Source of the DNA: a bacterium UBP2_UBA5202
GTDB taxonomy: Bacteria > Edwardsbacteria > AC1 > EtOH8
Reading direction: 5' to 3'
DNA length: 64,000 nucleotides
Assembly: GCA_002412795.1 (NCBI GenBank)
Contig: DHVS01000029.1
Location: 228,882-292,881, forward strand
Of this stretch, positions 50,266 to 58,526 are shown in pieces. Below the pieces are notes generated by a model that saw only the letters and a list, made by a program, of their open reading frames with translations, was not told the DNA's origin and ran no database searches. Numbering within the stretch: position 1 is the first letter of the stretch; every line of letters begins with the position of its first letter. Position numbers and translations under genes: made by a program.

Positions 50266-50910
50266 CTATATTTTGGACAAATGCACTGCCCTGGGATTAC
50301 CGTTGTTGTCATTTGTTTTAGTAACTTCGTTAATAAACCGCCTTTTGTTTGAAGCAATTTTCTTTTTTAATGCAGCGAATTCGCCATAAGTGCCACTGGG
50401 GTGCGGTAGACCTATAACAAAATGATTTGGAAAACTCAACGCACAAAATTCAAATGCTTTATTGCCTAATGCGAAAATAGTCTTATATTTTATAACCTCA
50501 ATTTCTTTACGTAAAAATCTATTAATGCATGTTCTATATGTTTGGACTGGCAAACAACCATTTTTCCCCAAACATTCGCATTTCGCTAAATCTGTCCATA
50601 AAATGTTTCCGTCAAATCCTAACCCAGTTAATAAGTCACGTGTTCTTTTGTAATATTGTCTGTTTTTTAATTTGCTTCCAAAAAAGAAGTTGGAAAGCGA
50701 AGTGAATTTTATACCTTCGGACAGATAGTATTGCCTTTCATCTTTTTTACATTTACCTGGATTTAAACCAACAACAATGCACTTCTTTACCCCTTTTCTC
50801 TTTTCCGGGATTAAACAACGCGGAATAATTCCCTCTTTCGGGTTATTGTTGACACCCTCACACTTCAGGTTGCATTTGACTAATTTATTTCCCAGTTTAT
50901 TTAACAGCAT
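50266..50910 (-). CDS. Uracil-DNA-glycosylase-superfamily protein
   Basis: 214 aa, AT-rich. Motif VVGLNPG at 46-52 stands where UDGs have their water-activating GxDPG/GxNPG motif. TDLAKC follows, and the C-terminal GLPHPSG at about 172 is the HPS/HPSP motif. An N-terminal Cys group (C13, C17, C32) may hold a cluster, as in family 4/5 enzymes, though one Cys short. It could remove uracil or serve as a UDG-fold nuclease/defence protein. It is a single gene with a base composition unlike its neighbours, which suggests transfer. Array B lies just upstream of its start. Confidence 0.7.
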   Translation of the reverse strand: MLLNKLGNKLVKCNLKCEGVNNNPKEGIIPRCLIPEKRKGVKKCIVVGLNPGKCKKDERQYYLSEGIKFTSLSNFFFGSKLKNRQYYKRTRDLLTGLGFDGNILWTDLAKCECLGKNGCLPVQTYRTCINRFLRKEIEVIKYKTIFALGNKAFEFCALSFPNHFVIGLPHPSGTYGEFAALKKKIASNKRRFINEVTKTNDNNGNPRAVHLSKI

Positions 50911-50940
50911 ATTTAACTATCTAACAAATTTAATCGTTAT

Positions 50941-51192
50941 TGCTGCCAATCTTGGCTACTTTGCTTGCAATCCCGGCTACTTTGCTTGCAATCCCGGCTA
51001 CTTTGCTTGCAATCCCGGCTACTTTGCTTGCAATCTTGGCTACTTTGGTTGCAATCTTGGCGAGATTGCAACCAAATTTGACTATATTGACTGCAATCCC
51101 GCCGTTTTAGCCTGCTAACTTGGTAAGTTTGTGCCCTGCTTTCGTAATTTTGGCAACAAACAAGGGTAAAATGCTGCCAATCACCTGACTTT
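50941..51192. repeat. Array B: twelve units of exactly 21 bp
   Basis: Starting at 50941 the sequence divides into twelve 21-bp units that end at the stop codon of the small helical gene (51191). Units 2-4 (50962-51024) are identical and begin TGCTTGCAATCCCGG; units 1, 5 and 6 differ by a few bases (ATCTTGG for ATCCCGG). Units 7-12 towards the gene keep the period but are heavily diverged. The constant features are TG at the start, TTGCAAT (a TTGCAA palindrome) and CTACTT at the end. On the gene's own strand one frame reads repeating KVAGIAS/KVAKIAT, but no start codon or ribosome site supports translation. Confidence 0.88.
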
Positions 51193-51538
51193 AGGCGGTT
51201 TTCTTCTTCCGCCCGCCGCCTTGTTGCCGCCGGGAGAAGCCGTATCTTTGTAATTCCGGCCCGGACTTGCCGTAAACCGACTCCAGATAGCTAACCATCT
51301 TGGCTCCAATGGCCCTGGCCTCTTTATCCTTAAGCTTTAGTTCCTTGGAAACGGTATACAGCTCGGCCTTGGCCTTCTCCTGCCGTTCGTCCAGCTTGCG
51401 CAGCACGGGCAGAATTTTGGCAATGTCGGTGGCGTACCTTTTCTGCACCGAGTCGCTGGTGGAACTTTTAAGCCCGCCCAAAGATGCTTCCAAGAAATTG
51501 ATCAGGTCAGCAAAGCTTGTCCCAATTCGCGTGGCCAT
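51191..51538 (-). CDS. Small helical, lysine-tailed protein B, next to a 21-bp array
   Basis: 115 aa, helical, no signal peptide. An N-terminal helix (FADLINFLEASLGGL) is followed by VQKRYATDIAKILPVLRKL, then KAKAEL ending at residue 60, a charged helix, and a GK pair at 90-91 with LQRYGF. The tail is GGGRKKKTA. Spacing between the KAEL motif and GK is 30 residues, as in the 121-aa protein at 5389. Start ATG at 51538 with AGGAGGTACCATC upstream. The TIR-like gene ends 51 bp before it, so the two may be one transcript with the array at its 3' end. Probably nucleic-acid binding; not proven. Confidence 0.75.
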   Translation of the reverse strand: MATRIGTSFADLINFLEASLGGLKSSTSDSVQKRYATDIAKILPVLRKLDERQEKAKAELYTVSKELKLKDKEARAIGAKMVSYLESVYGKSGPELQRYGFSRRQQGGGRKKKTA

Positions 51539-51589
51539 GATGGTACCTCCTAAAAGTTAATAGTTGGGTTGCAAGGGATGATTACTAAG

Positions 51590-52525
51590 TTACAATGAGA
51601 AATCACCAGAGTTGTGCCAATCTGTACCCTCAAGGGTTATAAGACAACCTGCGGTTTTCAATCTATTTGCTAAGTCCTGCCTTTTTACTAAATCATTATT
51701 CATTTTTATTATATGGCGACCCAAAATATCACTGAAAGGTCTTACATCTCCAATTTGTACAAATACCGTCCTTTCAGGATGCCTACCCATAGCCATACCG
51801 CCTTCAAAAAGGACATTCGGTCGGGCTTGCCCTGTAAGAGTTTTTTCATAATCAGCATCGCTACTTGATATAAATTCCTCCCTCAACTTCACTTCATCAT
51901 CGGCAGTTAACAATACAATTATTGCTTGTGCTTGCGTGAATGCCGTTTCTAATACTTTACCAACATACGGTGATACTTCTCCAGTCATAAGTAGCAGTTT
52001 GCTCCACTCCAATGGTGATAAACCAATGGCCCTTAAAAATTCAAACATTGCCTTTCTAAGTTTTTCATTTCTACCATGTACGACAAAAACAATTGCTGAA
52101 TCTACAGTCACTTCTTTCCTTTCATTGAGATCAACACCTGGTTCACAATTATTGATTTCTTGTATTGCTTGAAAGAAATGGTCGAGAAAATCCCGATTAA
52201 ACTGATAGATAGCATCGCCAAAATTGTCTCCAACGTACAAAGACGCCTGAAAATCTGACCCTTTCTCTGCTATTGTATTGTACAGATCAAAACTCAAAGA
52301 GCGAGCTTCAGTTACGTTCAGTGGCATTTCCCAATACTGTTGTGAGGGCCAATTAGACCACTTGCTATTACGGTCCGCTATATATTGTTTTAATACTTGA
52401 TTATCAGCAGAGATTTGACTTCTAATATAATCCAGAAATTGTGAAATATTAGCTTGGAATGTCCTAGGCGATGAACTGGATATTTTGTTCAAATATTGCT
52501 CAACCTGTTTAATATTAAGTTTCAT
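51590..52525 (-). CDS. TIR-like (CAP12/Pycsar-type, PF10137) effector protein
   Basis: 311 aa, AT-rich. Residues 1-135 are an unassigned helical domain. From 140 on it is the TIR-like nucleotide-binding domain: VFVVHGR at 146-152, LLTADDE at 205-211 and NVLFEGGMAMGR at 237-248, followed by RTVFVQIGD and the tail LEGTDWHNSGDF. In defence systems this domain acts as a cyclic-nucleotide-triggered NADase. No cyclase gene is in the window, so the trigger is unknown; the N-terminal domain may sense something directly. It stands inside the AT-rich block that interrupts the chemosensory cluster. Confidence 0.85.
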   Translation of the reverse strand: MKLNIKQVEQYLNKISSSSPRTFQANISQFLDYIRSQISADNQVLKQYIADRNSKWSNWPSQQYWEMPLNVTEARSLSFDLYNTIAEKGSDFQASLYVGDNFGDAIYQFNRDFLDHFFQAIQEINNCEPGVDLNERKEVTVDSAIVFVVHGRNEKLRKAMFEFLRAIGLSPLEWSKLLLMTGEVSPYVGKVLETAFTQAQAIIVLLTADDEVKLREEFISSSDADYEKTLTGQARPNVLFEGGMAMGRHPERTVFVQIGDVRPFSDILGRHIIKMNNDLVKRQDLANRLKTAGCLITLEGTDWHNSGDFSL

Positions 52526-52592
52526 GGTCGCATTTGCCTTTTAATATTTAACTCTCTCAGGTAAATCGTGATTCGCCCCTACGATAAACATC

Positions 52593-52689
52593 AAACGTTT
52601 CAAACGTTCAAACGTTTCAATCATTGTCCGGCCCCTTGCGCCGCTCCTCCAACATTGCCCGGTCCTCCTGCCCCGCCCCTCAAACGTTT
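52593..52689. repeat. AAACGTTT palindrome cluster upstream of the TIR-like gene
   Basis: AAACGTTT at 52593-52600, 52610-52617 and 52682-52689, with AAACGTT at 52602 and AAACGCT at 52691. The first group is in a CAAACGTTT-CAAACGTT-CAAACGTTT run (8-9 bp steps). It lies 70-165 bp before the TIR-like start and just downstream of the CheW gene's end. Confidence 0.6.
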
Positions 52690-52710
52690 CAAACGCTGCC
52701 AGAGACCCGC

Positions 52711-53130
52711 CTAACGTCTTGTCAGCGCCTTGGCCTCTATTATAAATACCAGCTTCCCCTGGTGTTCAAAAGCCTGCGACACTTTTCCCTGGTCCTGAAT
52801 GATATTCCTGTCCACCGGGATCAGGGAATCGTGGGGAATGTCCACGATGGGGCCGATCTCCTCCACCAACAGCCCGGTCTCGTTTCCGGCAGTGACCGTG
52901 ATCACCAGGTCGCCGGCGGGAGCCGGCTGGGCGCTTCCCAGGAACAAGCCCAGGTCGGCCACCGGCACCTGCTTGCCATGCCAGGGGCACATCCCGGTGA
53001 TGAAACCGTTGTCCCGGGGCAGGACGGTCAGATCGGGGTGATAGATCACTTCCTGAACCGCCGTCATGTCAAGGGCATAGTACTCTGCCCCGGAGCGGAC
53101 TATCAGGGCTTTGCCGCCGGTTTCACCCAA
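52711..53130 (-). CDS. cheW: CheW-family coupling protein
   Basis: 139 aa if begun at the TTG at 53130, with GAGGAAGG just ahead; a CTG at 53136 overlapping the TPR stop is also possible, and the longer frame to 53223 lies over the TPR gene. GKALIVRSGAEYYALDMTAV, ITGMCPWHGKQVPVADL and TGLLVEEIGPIVDI are the CheW pattern. It links receptors to CheA, which is not in the window. First gene on this side of the AT-rich block. Confidence 0.88.
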   Translation of the reverse strand: MGETGGKALIVRSGAEYYALDMTAVQEVIYHPDLTVLPRDNGFITGMCPWHGKQVPVADLGLFLGSAQPAPAGDLVITVTAGNETGLLVEEIGPIVDIPHDSLIPVDRNIIQDQGKVSQAFEHQGKLVFIIEAKALTRR

Positions 53131-53132
53131 TT

Positions 53133-53987
53133 TCAGCCTTCCTCGCTTTTCAGGGTGTCGATCTGAGCCTGGGCTTCCCTGGCCCACCAGTTGCCGGGCG
53201 AGAGCTTGATGCATTTCTCCCATTCCCGGATGGCCGCCCCAGGCATTTTTTTATGATAATAGGCCTGCCCCAGATGGTAATAGGCTTCTATCAGATTAGG
53301 CCCCAGCACCGTGGCCTTGGAGAAGAAGAATATGGCGTCATCCAGCATCTGCCGCTCCAGATAAACCAGCCCCATGTAATAATGGGAGTAAAGCACGGCG
53401 GTCCGGTCCTTGCCGGATTTAAGCACCCGGCTGAAATGTTCGATGGCCTCGCCGTAGATCTGTTTTTTAAGGCAGACGAAACCCAGGTTGTTGCGCACCG
53501 CATCGTTGTTGGGTTCCAGCTGCAGCACTTTAAGGCAGATCTCCAGGGCCTGGTCGTAGCTGCCCTGGTAACTGTAGGCCCAGCCCAAAAGGCCCATGGC
53601 CTTGGTGTCGGTGGGATTCAGTTTGACCGCGTTGCTGAGGGAGCCGATGGCCTTTTCGTATTCCCCGCTGCAGATCTGGTTCCAGCCTTCGGCCACATAG
53701 GTGGAGCTCCCCAGGCTGTCGGTGCGCATGGTCTCCACAAATGAGCGGATCATCAGCTTGGACTGGTCCTCGCTGACCGGGGCCGATTTGTAGACCGAGA
53801 TCAGGGTTTTGACGGAATCCTGCAGGCTCAGCAGGTGCTTCAGGGCTATGGCAATGTCCTTGTATAACTCGCGGATCTCCCGCTCCATCTGCCCCTCCTG
53901 CCCGTTGTCTTCGGGAACCTTGAGCCTCTCCTTGAGAGCAGTGATCTTGCCTTGATAATCCTTGACGATGTCTTCCAGCACCGGCAT
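53133..53987 (-). CDS. TPR protein of the chemosensory cluster
   Basis: 284 aa. An N-terminal coiled coil (residues 1-60: IVKDYQGKITALKERL) is followed by about four TPR units from residue 100: AEGWNQICSGEYEKAIGSL, MGLLGWAYSYQGSYDQALE, VRNNLGFVCLKKQIYGEAIE and AYYHLGQAYYHKKMPGAA. It is likely to be a scaffold for the signalling proteins around it. It is followed directly by cheW (overlap or 2-bp gap). Confidence 0.82.
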   Translation of the reverse strand: MPVLEDIVKDYQGKITALKERLKVPEDNGQEGQMEREIRELYKDIAIALKHLLSLQDSVKTLISVYKSAPVSEDQSKLMIRSFVETMRTDSLGSSTYVAEGWNQICSGEYEKAIGSLSNAVKLNPTDTKAMGLLGWAYSYQGSYDQALEICLKVLQLEPNNDAVRNNLGFVCLKKQIYGEAIEHFSRVLKSGKDRTAVLYSHYYMGLVYLERQMLDDAIFFFSKATVLGPNLIEAYYHLGQAYYHKKMPGAAIREWEKCIKLSPGNWWAREAQAQIDTLKSEEG

Positions 53988-54194
53988 TTCAGCTTCCCCC
54001 TTTTTTTACATTGCCCACTAAAAACACTAAAAATATTTAAACTGTTATTGTGGGTTTTTGCCGCCACAGACGGTGGCGTATGTTTCATTCCTGCGCGCCT
54101 GTCCGCCGCACAAGGCTTTGGCAGGCGGGCTGTAGCGCGGAGTTTACACCGATGAAAGAGGTGGCACGCAAGCGTGGGTTGGTTCCAGATCATT

Positions 54195-55244
54195 TTAAGA
54201 ACAGGCCGCGACTATGGCCCCGGGGATCTGGTCCAGCGGCAACACCAGGTCCACCATCCCAGTCTCAATGGCTGATTTCGGCATTCCAAAGACCACGCAG
54301 GTGCTGCGGTCCTCGGCGATGGTATGCCCGCCCTGCCGTTTGATGGCAACCATTCCCTTGGCCCCGTCATGCCCCATCCCGGTCAATATCACGCCCACCA
54401 ATGGCAGTTTGGCGCTGGCCGCCAGCGATTCCATGCTTACGTCCACCGATGGCCGGACCCCGAAACGTGGCGGATCCTGGTTCAGCCGGACCATCTGGCC
54501 GGACTGGTCGACAGTCAGATGATAGTCGGCCGGGACCATCAGCGCCAACCCGGGCTTGATGATGTCTCCTTCTTTAGCCTCTTGTACCATGATCCGGCTG
54601 CGGGAGGAAAGCCTTTCAGCCAAAGACTTGGTAAAGCCCACCGGCATGTGCTGGATCAGTATCAATCCGGCGTTGAGATTTGCGGGTAGTTTAGGAATGA
54701 TCTCGGCCAAGGCCCTGGTGCCGCCGGTGGATGAACCGATAGCCACAATTTTCTGGCCCTGGGCAGGCGGCCGGGCAAGGGCCGCTGCCGGTTCAGCTTT
54801 TTTATGGCGCTGGTTCCTTAATTTATCCAGATCCACCCCGGCCGCCATGGTTACCTTTTCCACCAGCTGCTGCCGGACCTTTTCTATGTCCAGAGATATG
54901 GATCCCGACGGCTTGGTGACAAAATCAACCGCCCCCAGCTCCAGGGCCAGCAAAGTTGCTTCCGCGCCCTCCACGGCGTGGGCCGAAAGGATCAGCACCG
55001 CCACCGGGGTCTCGCTCATCAGCCGGGCCAGTGCCTTAAGCCCGTCCATGACCGGCATCTCGATATCCAGAGTCACCACATCGGGTTTGAGCTTCTTTAC
55101 CTGGGCCAGGCATTCCAATCCGTCGTTGGCAGTGCCGGCCAGTTCCAGCCCCGGCGTGGTGGAGATTATGTCGCCCACCATTTTCCGCATTAAGGCGGAG
55201 TCGTCCGCCACCAGTACCCGTATATTTTTCCCTGAAGCAGTCAT
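54195..55244 (-). CDS. cheB: Chemoreceptor methylesterase/deamidase
   Basis: 349 aa. Receiver domain: VLVADDSALMRKM, phosphoryl Asp in VVTLDIEMPVMDG, KPSG Lys. Methylesterase domain: catalytic Ser in IGSSTGGTRAL, His in LIQHMPVGFT, Asp in LTGMGHDGAKG. It removes methyl groups from receptors when phosphorylated. About 207 bp separate it from the TPR gene; that gap holds a GC-rich inverted repeat and no gene. Confidence 0.96.
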   Translation of the reverse strand: MTASGKNIRVLVADDSALMRKMVGDIISTTPGLELAGTANDGLECLAQVKKLKPDVVTLDIEMPVMDGLKALARLMSETPVAVLILSAHAVEGAEATLLALELGAVDFVTKPSGSISLDIEKVRQQLVEKVTMAAGVDLDKLRNQRHKKAEPAAALARPPAQGQKIVAIGSSTGGTRALAEIIPKLPANLNAGLILIQHMPVGFTKSLAERLSSRSRIMVQEAKEGDIIKPGLALMVPADYHLTVDQSGQMVRLNQDPPRFGVRPSVDVSMESLAASAKLPLVGVILTGMGHDGAKGMVAIKRQGGHTIAEDRSTCVVFGMPKSAIETGMVDLVLPLDQIPGAIVAACS

Positions 55245-55319
55245 TTTAGCCGTAGGTTTAGATTATTTAAAATTCATCTGGAAAAGGTATTATAAAGACA
55301 TTGGATAATGAATGCCCGG

Positions 55320-55865
55320 CTATATCTCCTTAAGCCCGGCCTTGAACGACCGCACCAGAACCGTGCCCGTGGAAAGAATGAATTCCACCGAGCGGCCGTA
55401 ATCTCCCCCGGTATCCTCGGCTGCAATAGGAATGTTCAGATCATTCAGAACTCTTTTAGTCTCCTGGGTATTCCGCTGGCCGATGTTGGCGCCTCCTTCC
55501 CTGCGGTTCAACAACAGCCCGGCGAACATGGTGGCCCCGCCGGCCAGTTTGGCCCTGATCCTGAAGCGCTGGCAGCCCAGTCCCTCCATCTCCAGCAGCA
55601 TCTGTTCTATCGCTGTCTGTGGGCACTTGCCCGGCTGGGCCTTAAGGCGGCTCATCTCCGGCGACGGCAGCATTACATGGGCCAGCCCACCGATCCTGGC
55701 CTCCGGATCATAAAGCATTATGGCCAGGCAGGAACCCAGACCGTGGGTGGTGATGATGGCCGGCTCCCGGTCCACCTTCAGATCAGCTATTTTAACAATT
55801 ATTTCGTTGGACAATTTTTTAACCGCATTAGCCGTTAAGCTGATATATCCGTTCTTTGGGATCAA
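55320..55865 (-). CDS. cheD: Chemoreceptor glutamine deamidase
   Basis: 181 aa from the ATG at 55865; an internal TTG at 55814 would avoid the 38-bp overlap with cheR and give the more usual length. THGLGSCLAIMLYDPEARIGGLAHVMLP has the catalytic Cys (GSC) and His (LAHVMLP); GGATMFAGLL and QNTQETKRVLNDL follow (key segments only). It deamidates receptor glutamines and can interact with CheC/CheX-type phosphatases. It comes between cheB and cheR. Confidence 0.94.
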   Translation of the reverse strand: MIPKNGYISLTANAVKKLSNEIIVKIADLKVDREPAIITTHGLGSCLAIMLYDPEARIGGLAHVMLPSPEMSRLKAQPGKCPQTAIEQMLLEMEGLGCQRFRIRAKLAGGATMFAGLLLNRREGGANIGQRNTQETKRVLNDLNIPIAAEDTGGDYGRSVEFILSTGTVLVRSFKAGLKEI

Positions 55866-56652
55866 AAGGGGTAAAAGATTCTTTAACCGTCCCGAAAAGC
55901 GTCTCCACTTTGCCCAGCACCAGAAAACCTCCGGGATGCAGGCTTTTTTTGAAATTTTCGAAGATGAACTCCTGGGCCTGACGGGAAAAATAAATCAGCA
56001 CATTGCGGCACAATATCAGGTCCAGGCCGGAAAAGGTCGATGGCTCCAACAGGTCAAAATGCCGGTATTCCACCATCCGCTTGATATCGTCATCCAAAAT
56101 ATAATTTTTTTCACTCTGTTTGAAGTACTTTTTCATCAGTTCGGGAGGGATCTCGTTCATGCTGTTCTGGTCGTAGATGCCCTGCCTGGCCTTCTCCATG
56201 CTTTGCCGGTCTATGTCGGTGGCAATGATCCGGCAGGAGCGGTTAACGCCGCTTCCCCCGGAATACTCCCGCCACAAAATGGCCAGACTGTAGGGTTCTT
56301 CGCCCGAAGAGCATCCGGCGCTCCAGATAGTAAGAGGGCGGCTCTGGTCTGCTTGACTTGCCAGCAAAGGCATCACCCTGGCCGAGATCGCTTTGAAAGT
56401 TTCGGGATTGCGGTAAAAATTGGTGACATTGATGGTCAGGGCATCCAGCAGTTTGGGGTATTCCGATTTATCCTGGACCAGCCTTTGGGCATATTCCTGA
56501 TAAGTGCTGAGCTGGCAGGCCCGCAGCCGGACGGCCAGCCGCCTTTTAAGCGGCCGCTCCTTGTACTGCAGAATATCGAAACCGGTATCGGCATTTATCT
56601 GCTTAGCCAGTTCCATCAGCTGGGGATCAGTGATGGCGTCTTTGGAAATCAT
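55828..56652 (-). CDS. cheR: Chemoreceptor methyltransferase
   Basis: 274 aa. NVTNFYRNPETF, the SAM-binding WSAGCSSGEEPYSLA, TDIDRQSMEKAR, and LILCRNVLIYFSRQAQ with PGGFLVLGKVET define CheR. It methylates receptor glutamates. Neither receptor here has a docking pentapeptide, so methylation would occur without tethering. ATGA overlap with the PATAN gene. Confidence 0.96.
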   Translation of the reverse strand: MISKDAITDPQLMELAKQINADTGFDILQYKERPLKRRLAVRLRACQLSTYQEYAQRLVQDKSEYPKLLDALTINVTNFYRNPETFKAISARVMPLLASQADQSRPLTIWSAGCSSGEEPYSLAILWREYSGGSGVNRSCRIIATDIDRQSMEKARQGIYDQNSMNEIPPELMKKYFKQSEKNYILDDDIKRMVEYRHFDLLEPSTFSGLDLILCRNVLIYFSRQAQEFIFENFKKSLHPGGFLVLGKVETLFGTVKESFTPFDPKERIYQLNG

Positions 56653-58256
56653 CTTTTTTCGGCCAGATCAAGATTGCGCCTGATCATCTGGTTGGAGGGA
56701 TCCAGCTCCAGAGCTTTTTTCCACCATTTTACCGCATTGTCCTTTTGCCCCTGTTTAAGGCAAAGATTTCCCAGTTTGTAAAGCTGCTGGACATCCGCCA
56801 GGCCCATGCCGGCCACCCGGGAAAGCACCTCCACCGCCTGGTCCCAAAGGCTGTTGCGGTAATAAAGTTCGGAAAGATTCTGCAGCAAAGTCCTGTTTTC
56901 CGGCGAAACCTTGAGCGCGGCCTGATAGTGGCGTTCCGCCTCTTCCACCTGGCCCCGGGCCTGCCAGAGGGCGGCGATATTATTTTCTGAAGCGGGATTG
57001 GTTCGTCCGTTTTGTGAGCACTTCTGCCAGTGTTCTATGGCCTGATCCCACTGGCTGCTGCGGTAGGCCGCCAGCCCCAGCAGGAAACTTCCCAACAGGG
57101 TTTTCGTTCCCTGTTGTTCCAGCAGCTGCAGCTGATCCCGGACTGAGCCCCATTCTTTTTTGCGGCAGGCCAGGTGGGCCAGGTTGAGTTTTGGGGTCAA
57201 ATTTTCAGGGTCCATCTCCAAAGCTTTTTTATACTGGCGGGTGGCGTCATCGTATTCTCCCATGGCTTCCAGGGCCAGCCCCAGGTTATTGTAACTGCAG
57301 GCCTTTTTTGGTTCAATGGCTATGGCCTCCAGGAATTCGGTGGCGGCCTCGGCGTGTTCCGCCTTGCGGAAATGGATCAGGCCCAGGTAGAAACGGGCAT
57401 CGGCCTCATCGGGTTTGATCTCCACTATCCTCCGGTATTCCCGGTAAGCTTCTTCGTACATCTGGGTCTTGTAAAAGGCGATCCCCAGGTTGCGGTGTTC
57501 GTCTACCGCTCCGCTCCCTGTTCCGGCAGCGGTCCGGGCCCTTTCGTTGCCCCGTTTGACCAGCCCCGCCCGCAGCAAGCCGTATACGACCTTGGAGGTC
57601 AGGAATTCTCCCAGCGAAGAAGCCTCCATTACCTCCTCCATGGTGCGGCGGCCGTCTATCAGCTGTATCACCTGCCGTTCTTCCTCGTTCAATTCCATCT
57701 CCACCTGCTGGGCGCCTTCTAAAATAAGCCTTTCCAGTATTATCTGGGCACCAGGCAGTTTGGCCTCCAGGTTTTTCCATTCGTCTATCCGGCGGGCCTC
57801 TTCCAGCAGCAGGTTCAGGACATCCAGCGATACGGTGATGGTCTCCTCGGTGGGAAGGGTGTCCGGTTCAAAAAAGAAATCACCCTCTTCCCAGCGCAGC
57901 AGGTAGAATATGGCATCGGCGATCTGACGGGAAACATCGGACTCCAGGTCCTGCTTGGTCAACAGCCCCAGATGGATCAGGATGCCGCCCAGCCGGCGGC
58001 CGTCCGGATCAGTCTGCTGGTGTTTCAGGGCCTCCTCCAACTGGGAATTGGTGATTAAACCACGGGACAGCAGGCGGTCGCCCAGACGGTCGGGCCGGTT
58101 CAACAGGCTGCTGTAGCATATCTTTCCGTCGTTGAAAAATATGCTTCCGAAATTCTTGCCGTCGGTGACCTTCAAACATCCGGTCTTGTGTCCCACCGAC
58201 AAAAGCTGAAGGACATCGGGCAGGCTTATTTCCTTGAAGGATCCTTTAATGGCCAT
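56649..58256 (-). CDS. PATAN (DUF4388) - TPR protein
   Basis: 535 aa. The N-terminus MAIKGSFKEISLPDVLQLLS and the following GCLKVTDGKNFGSIFFNDGK form the DUF4388/PATAN module seen in gliding and twitching regulators. A second, winged-helix-like region follows (residues about 60-240: RLLSRGLITNSQLEEALKHQ, QLIDGRRTMEEVMEAS). From 255 on there are seven or eight TPRs (YKTQMYEEAYREYRRI, NLGLALEAMGEYDDATRQY). It is likely to be a scaffold or response protein for polar signalling. A sister gene at 62710 has the same plan. Confidence 0.85.
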   Translation of the reverse strand: MAIKGSFKEISLPDVLQLLSVGHKTGCLKVTDGKNFGSIFFNDGKICYSSLLNRPDRLGDRLLSRGLITNSQLEEALKHQQTDPDGRRLGGILIHLGLLTKQDLESDVSRQIADAIFYLLRWEEGDFFFEPDTLPTEETITVSLDVLNLLLEEARRIDEWKNLEAKLPGAQIILERLILEGAQQVEMELNEEERQVIQLIDGRRTMEEVMEASSLGEFLTSKVVYGLLRAGLVKRGNERARTAAGTGSGAVDEHRNLGIAFYKTQMYEEAYREYRRIVEIKPDEADARFYLGLIHFRKAEHAEAATEFLEAIAIEPKKACSYNNLGLALEAMGEYDDATRQYKKALEMDPENLTPKLNLAHLACRKKEWGSVRDQLQLLEQQGTKTLLGSFLLGLAAYRSSQWDQAIEHWQKCSQNGRTNPASENNIAALWQARGQVEEAERHYQAALKVSPENRTLLQNLSELYYRNSLWDQAVEVLSRVAGMGLADVQQLYKLGNLCLKQGQKDNAVKWWKKALELDPSNQMIRRNLDLAEKR

Positions 58257-58312
58257 TGGTCAGATCATATGTAATGGGTTTAAGGATTCGTAATTATTCA
58301 GCCACGAAGCGA

Positions 58313-58520
58313 TGCACTGAGCAGTGCCGTAGTGGCACTAAGCCACCAAGGCTAAATATTGAATGACAATATTTTTTAATACCACTTATAATAAAGAACA
58401 TTTTTCCGTGTGCCCCATAGCTTCCAACGCTAACATTGCCCTTCGCGGCGGGCAGATTTATTAGCAATACATTTTTTGCATTGAACCAAAGTTTATAGTA
58501 TTTGTGTCTTTGTGGCTTAA
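58313..58520. other. Intergenic remnants, no gene
   Basis: The 270-bp gap before the DnaA-like gene's end contains GCACTGAGCAGTGCCG with AGTGGCACTAAGCCACC (relative of the direct repeat at 9901), an AT-rich stretch, and TTGTGTCTTTGTGGC. Nothing coding. Confidence 0.4.
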
Positions 58521-58526
58521 TAGATA

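Noticed and set aside
50777..51118. A plus-strand frame with Cys-Asn-Pro-Gly-Tyr-Phe-Ala repeats
   Set aside because: The repeat pattern follows from a 21-bp period being divisible by three. There is no ribosome site, and the frame starts inside the UDG-like gene on the other strand.
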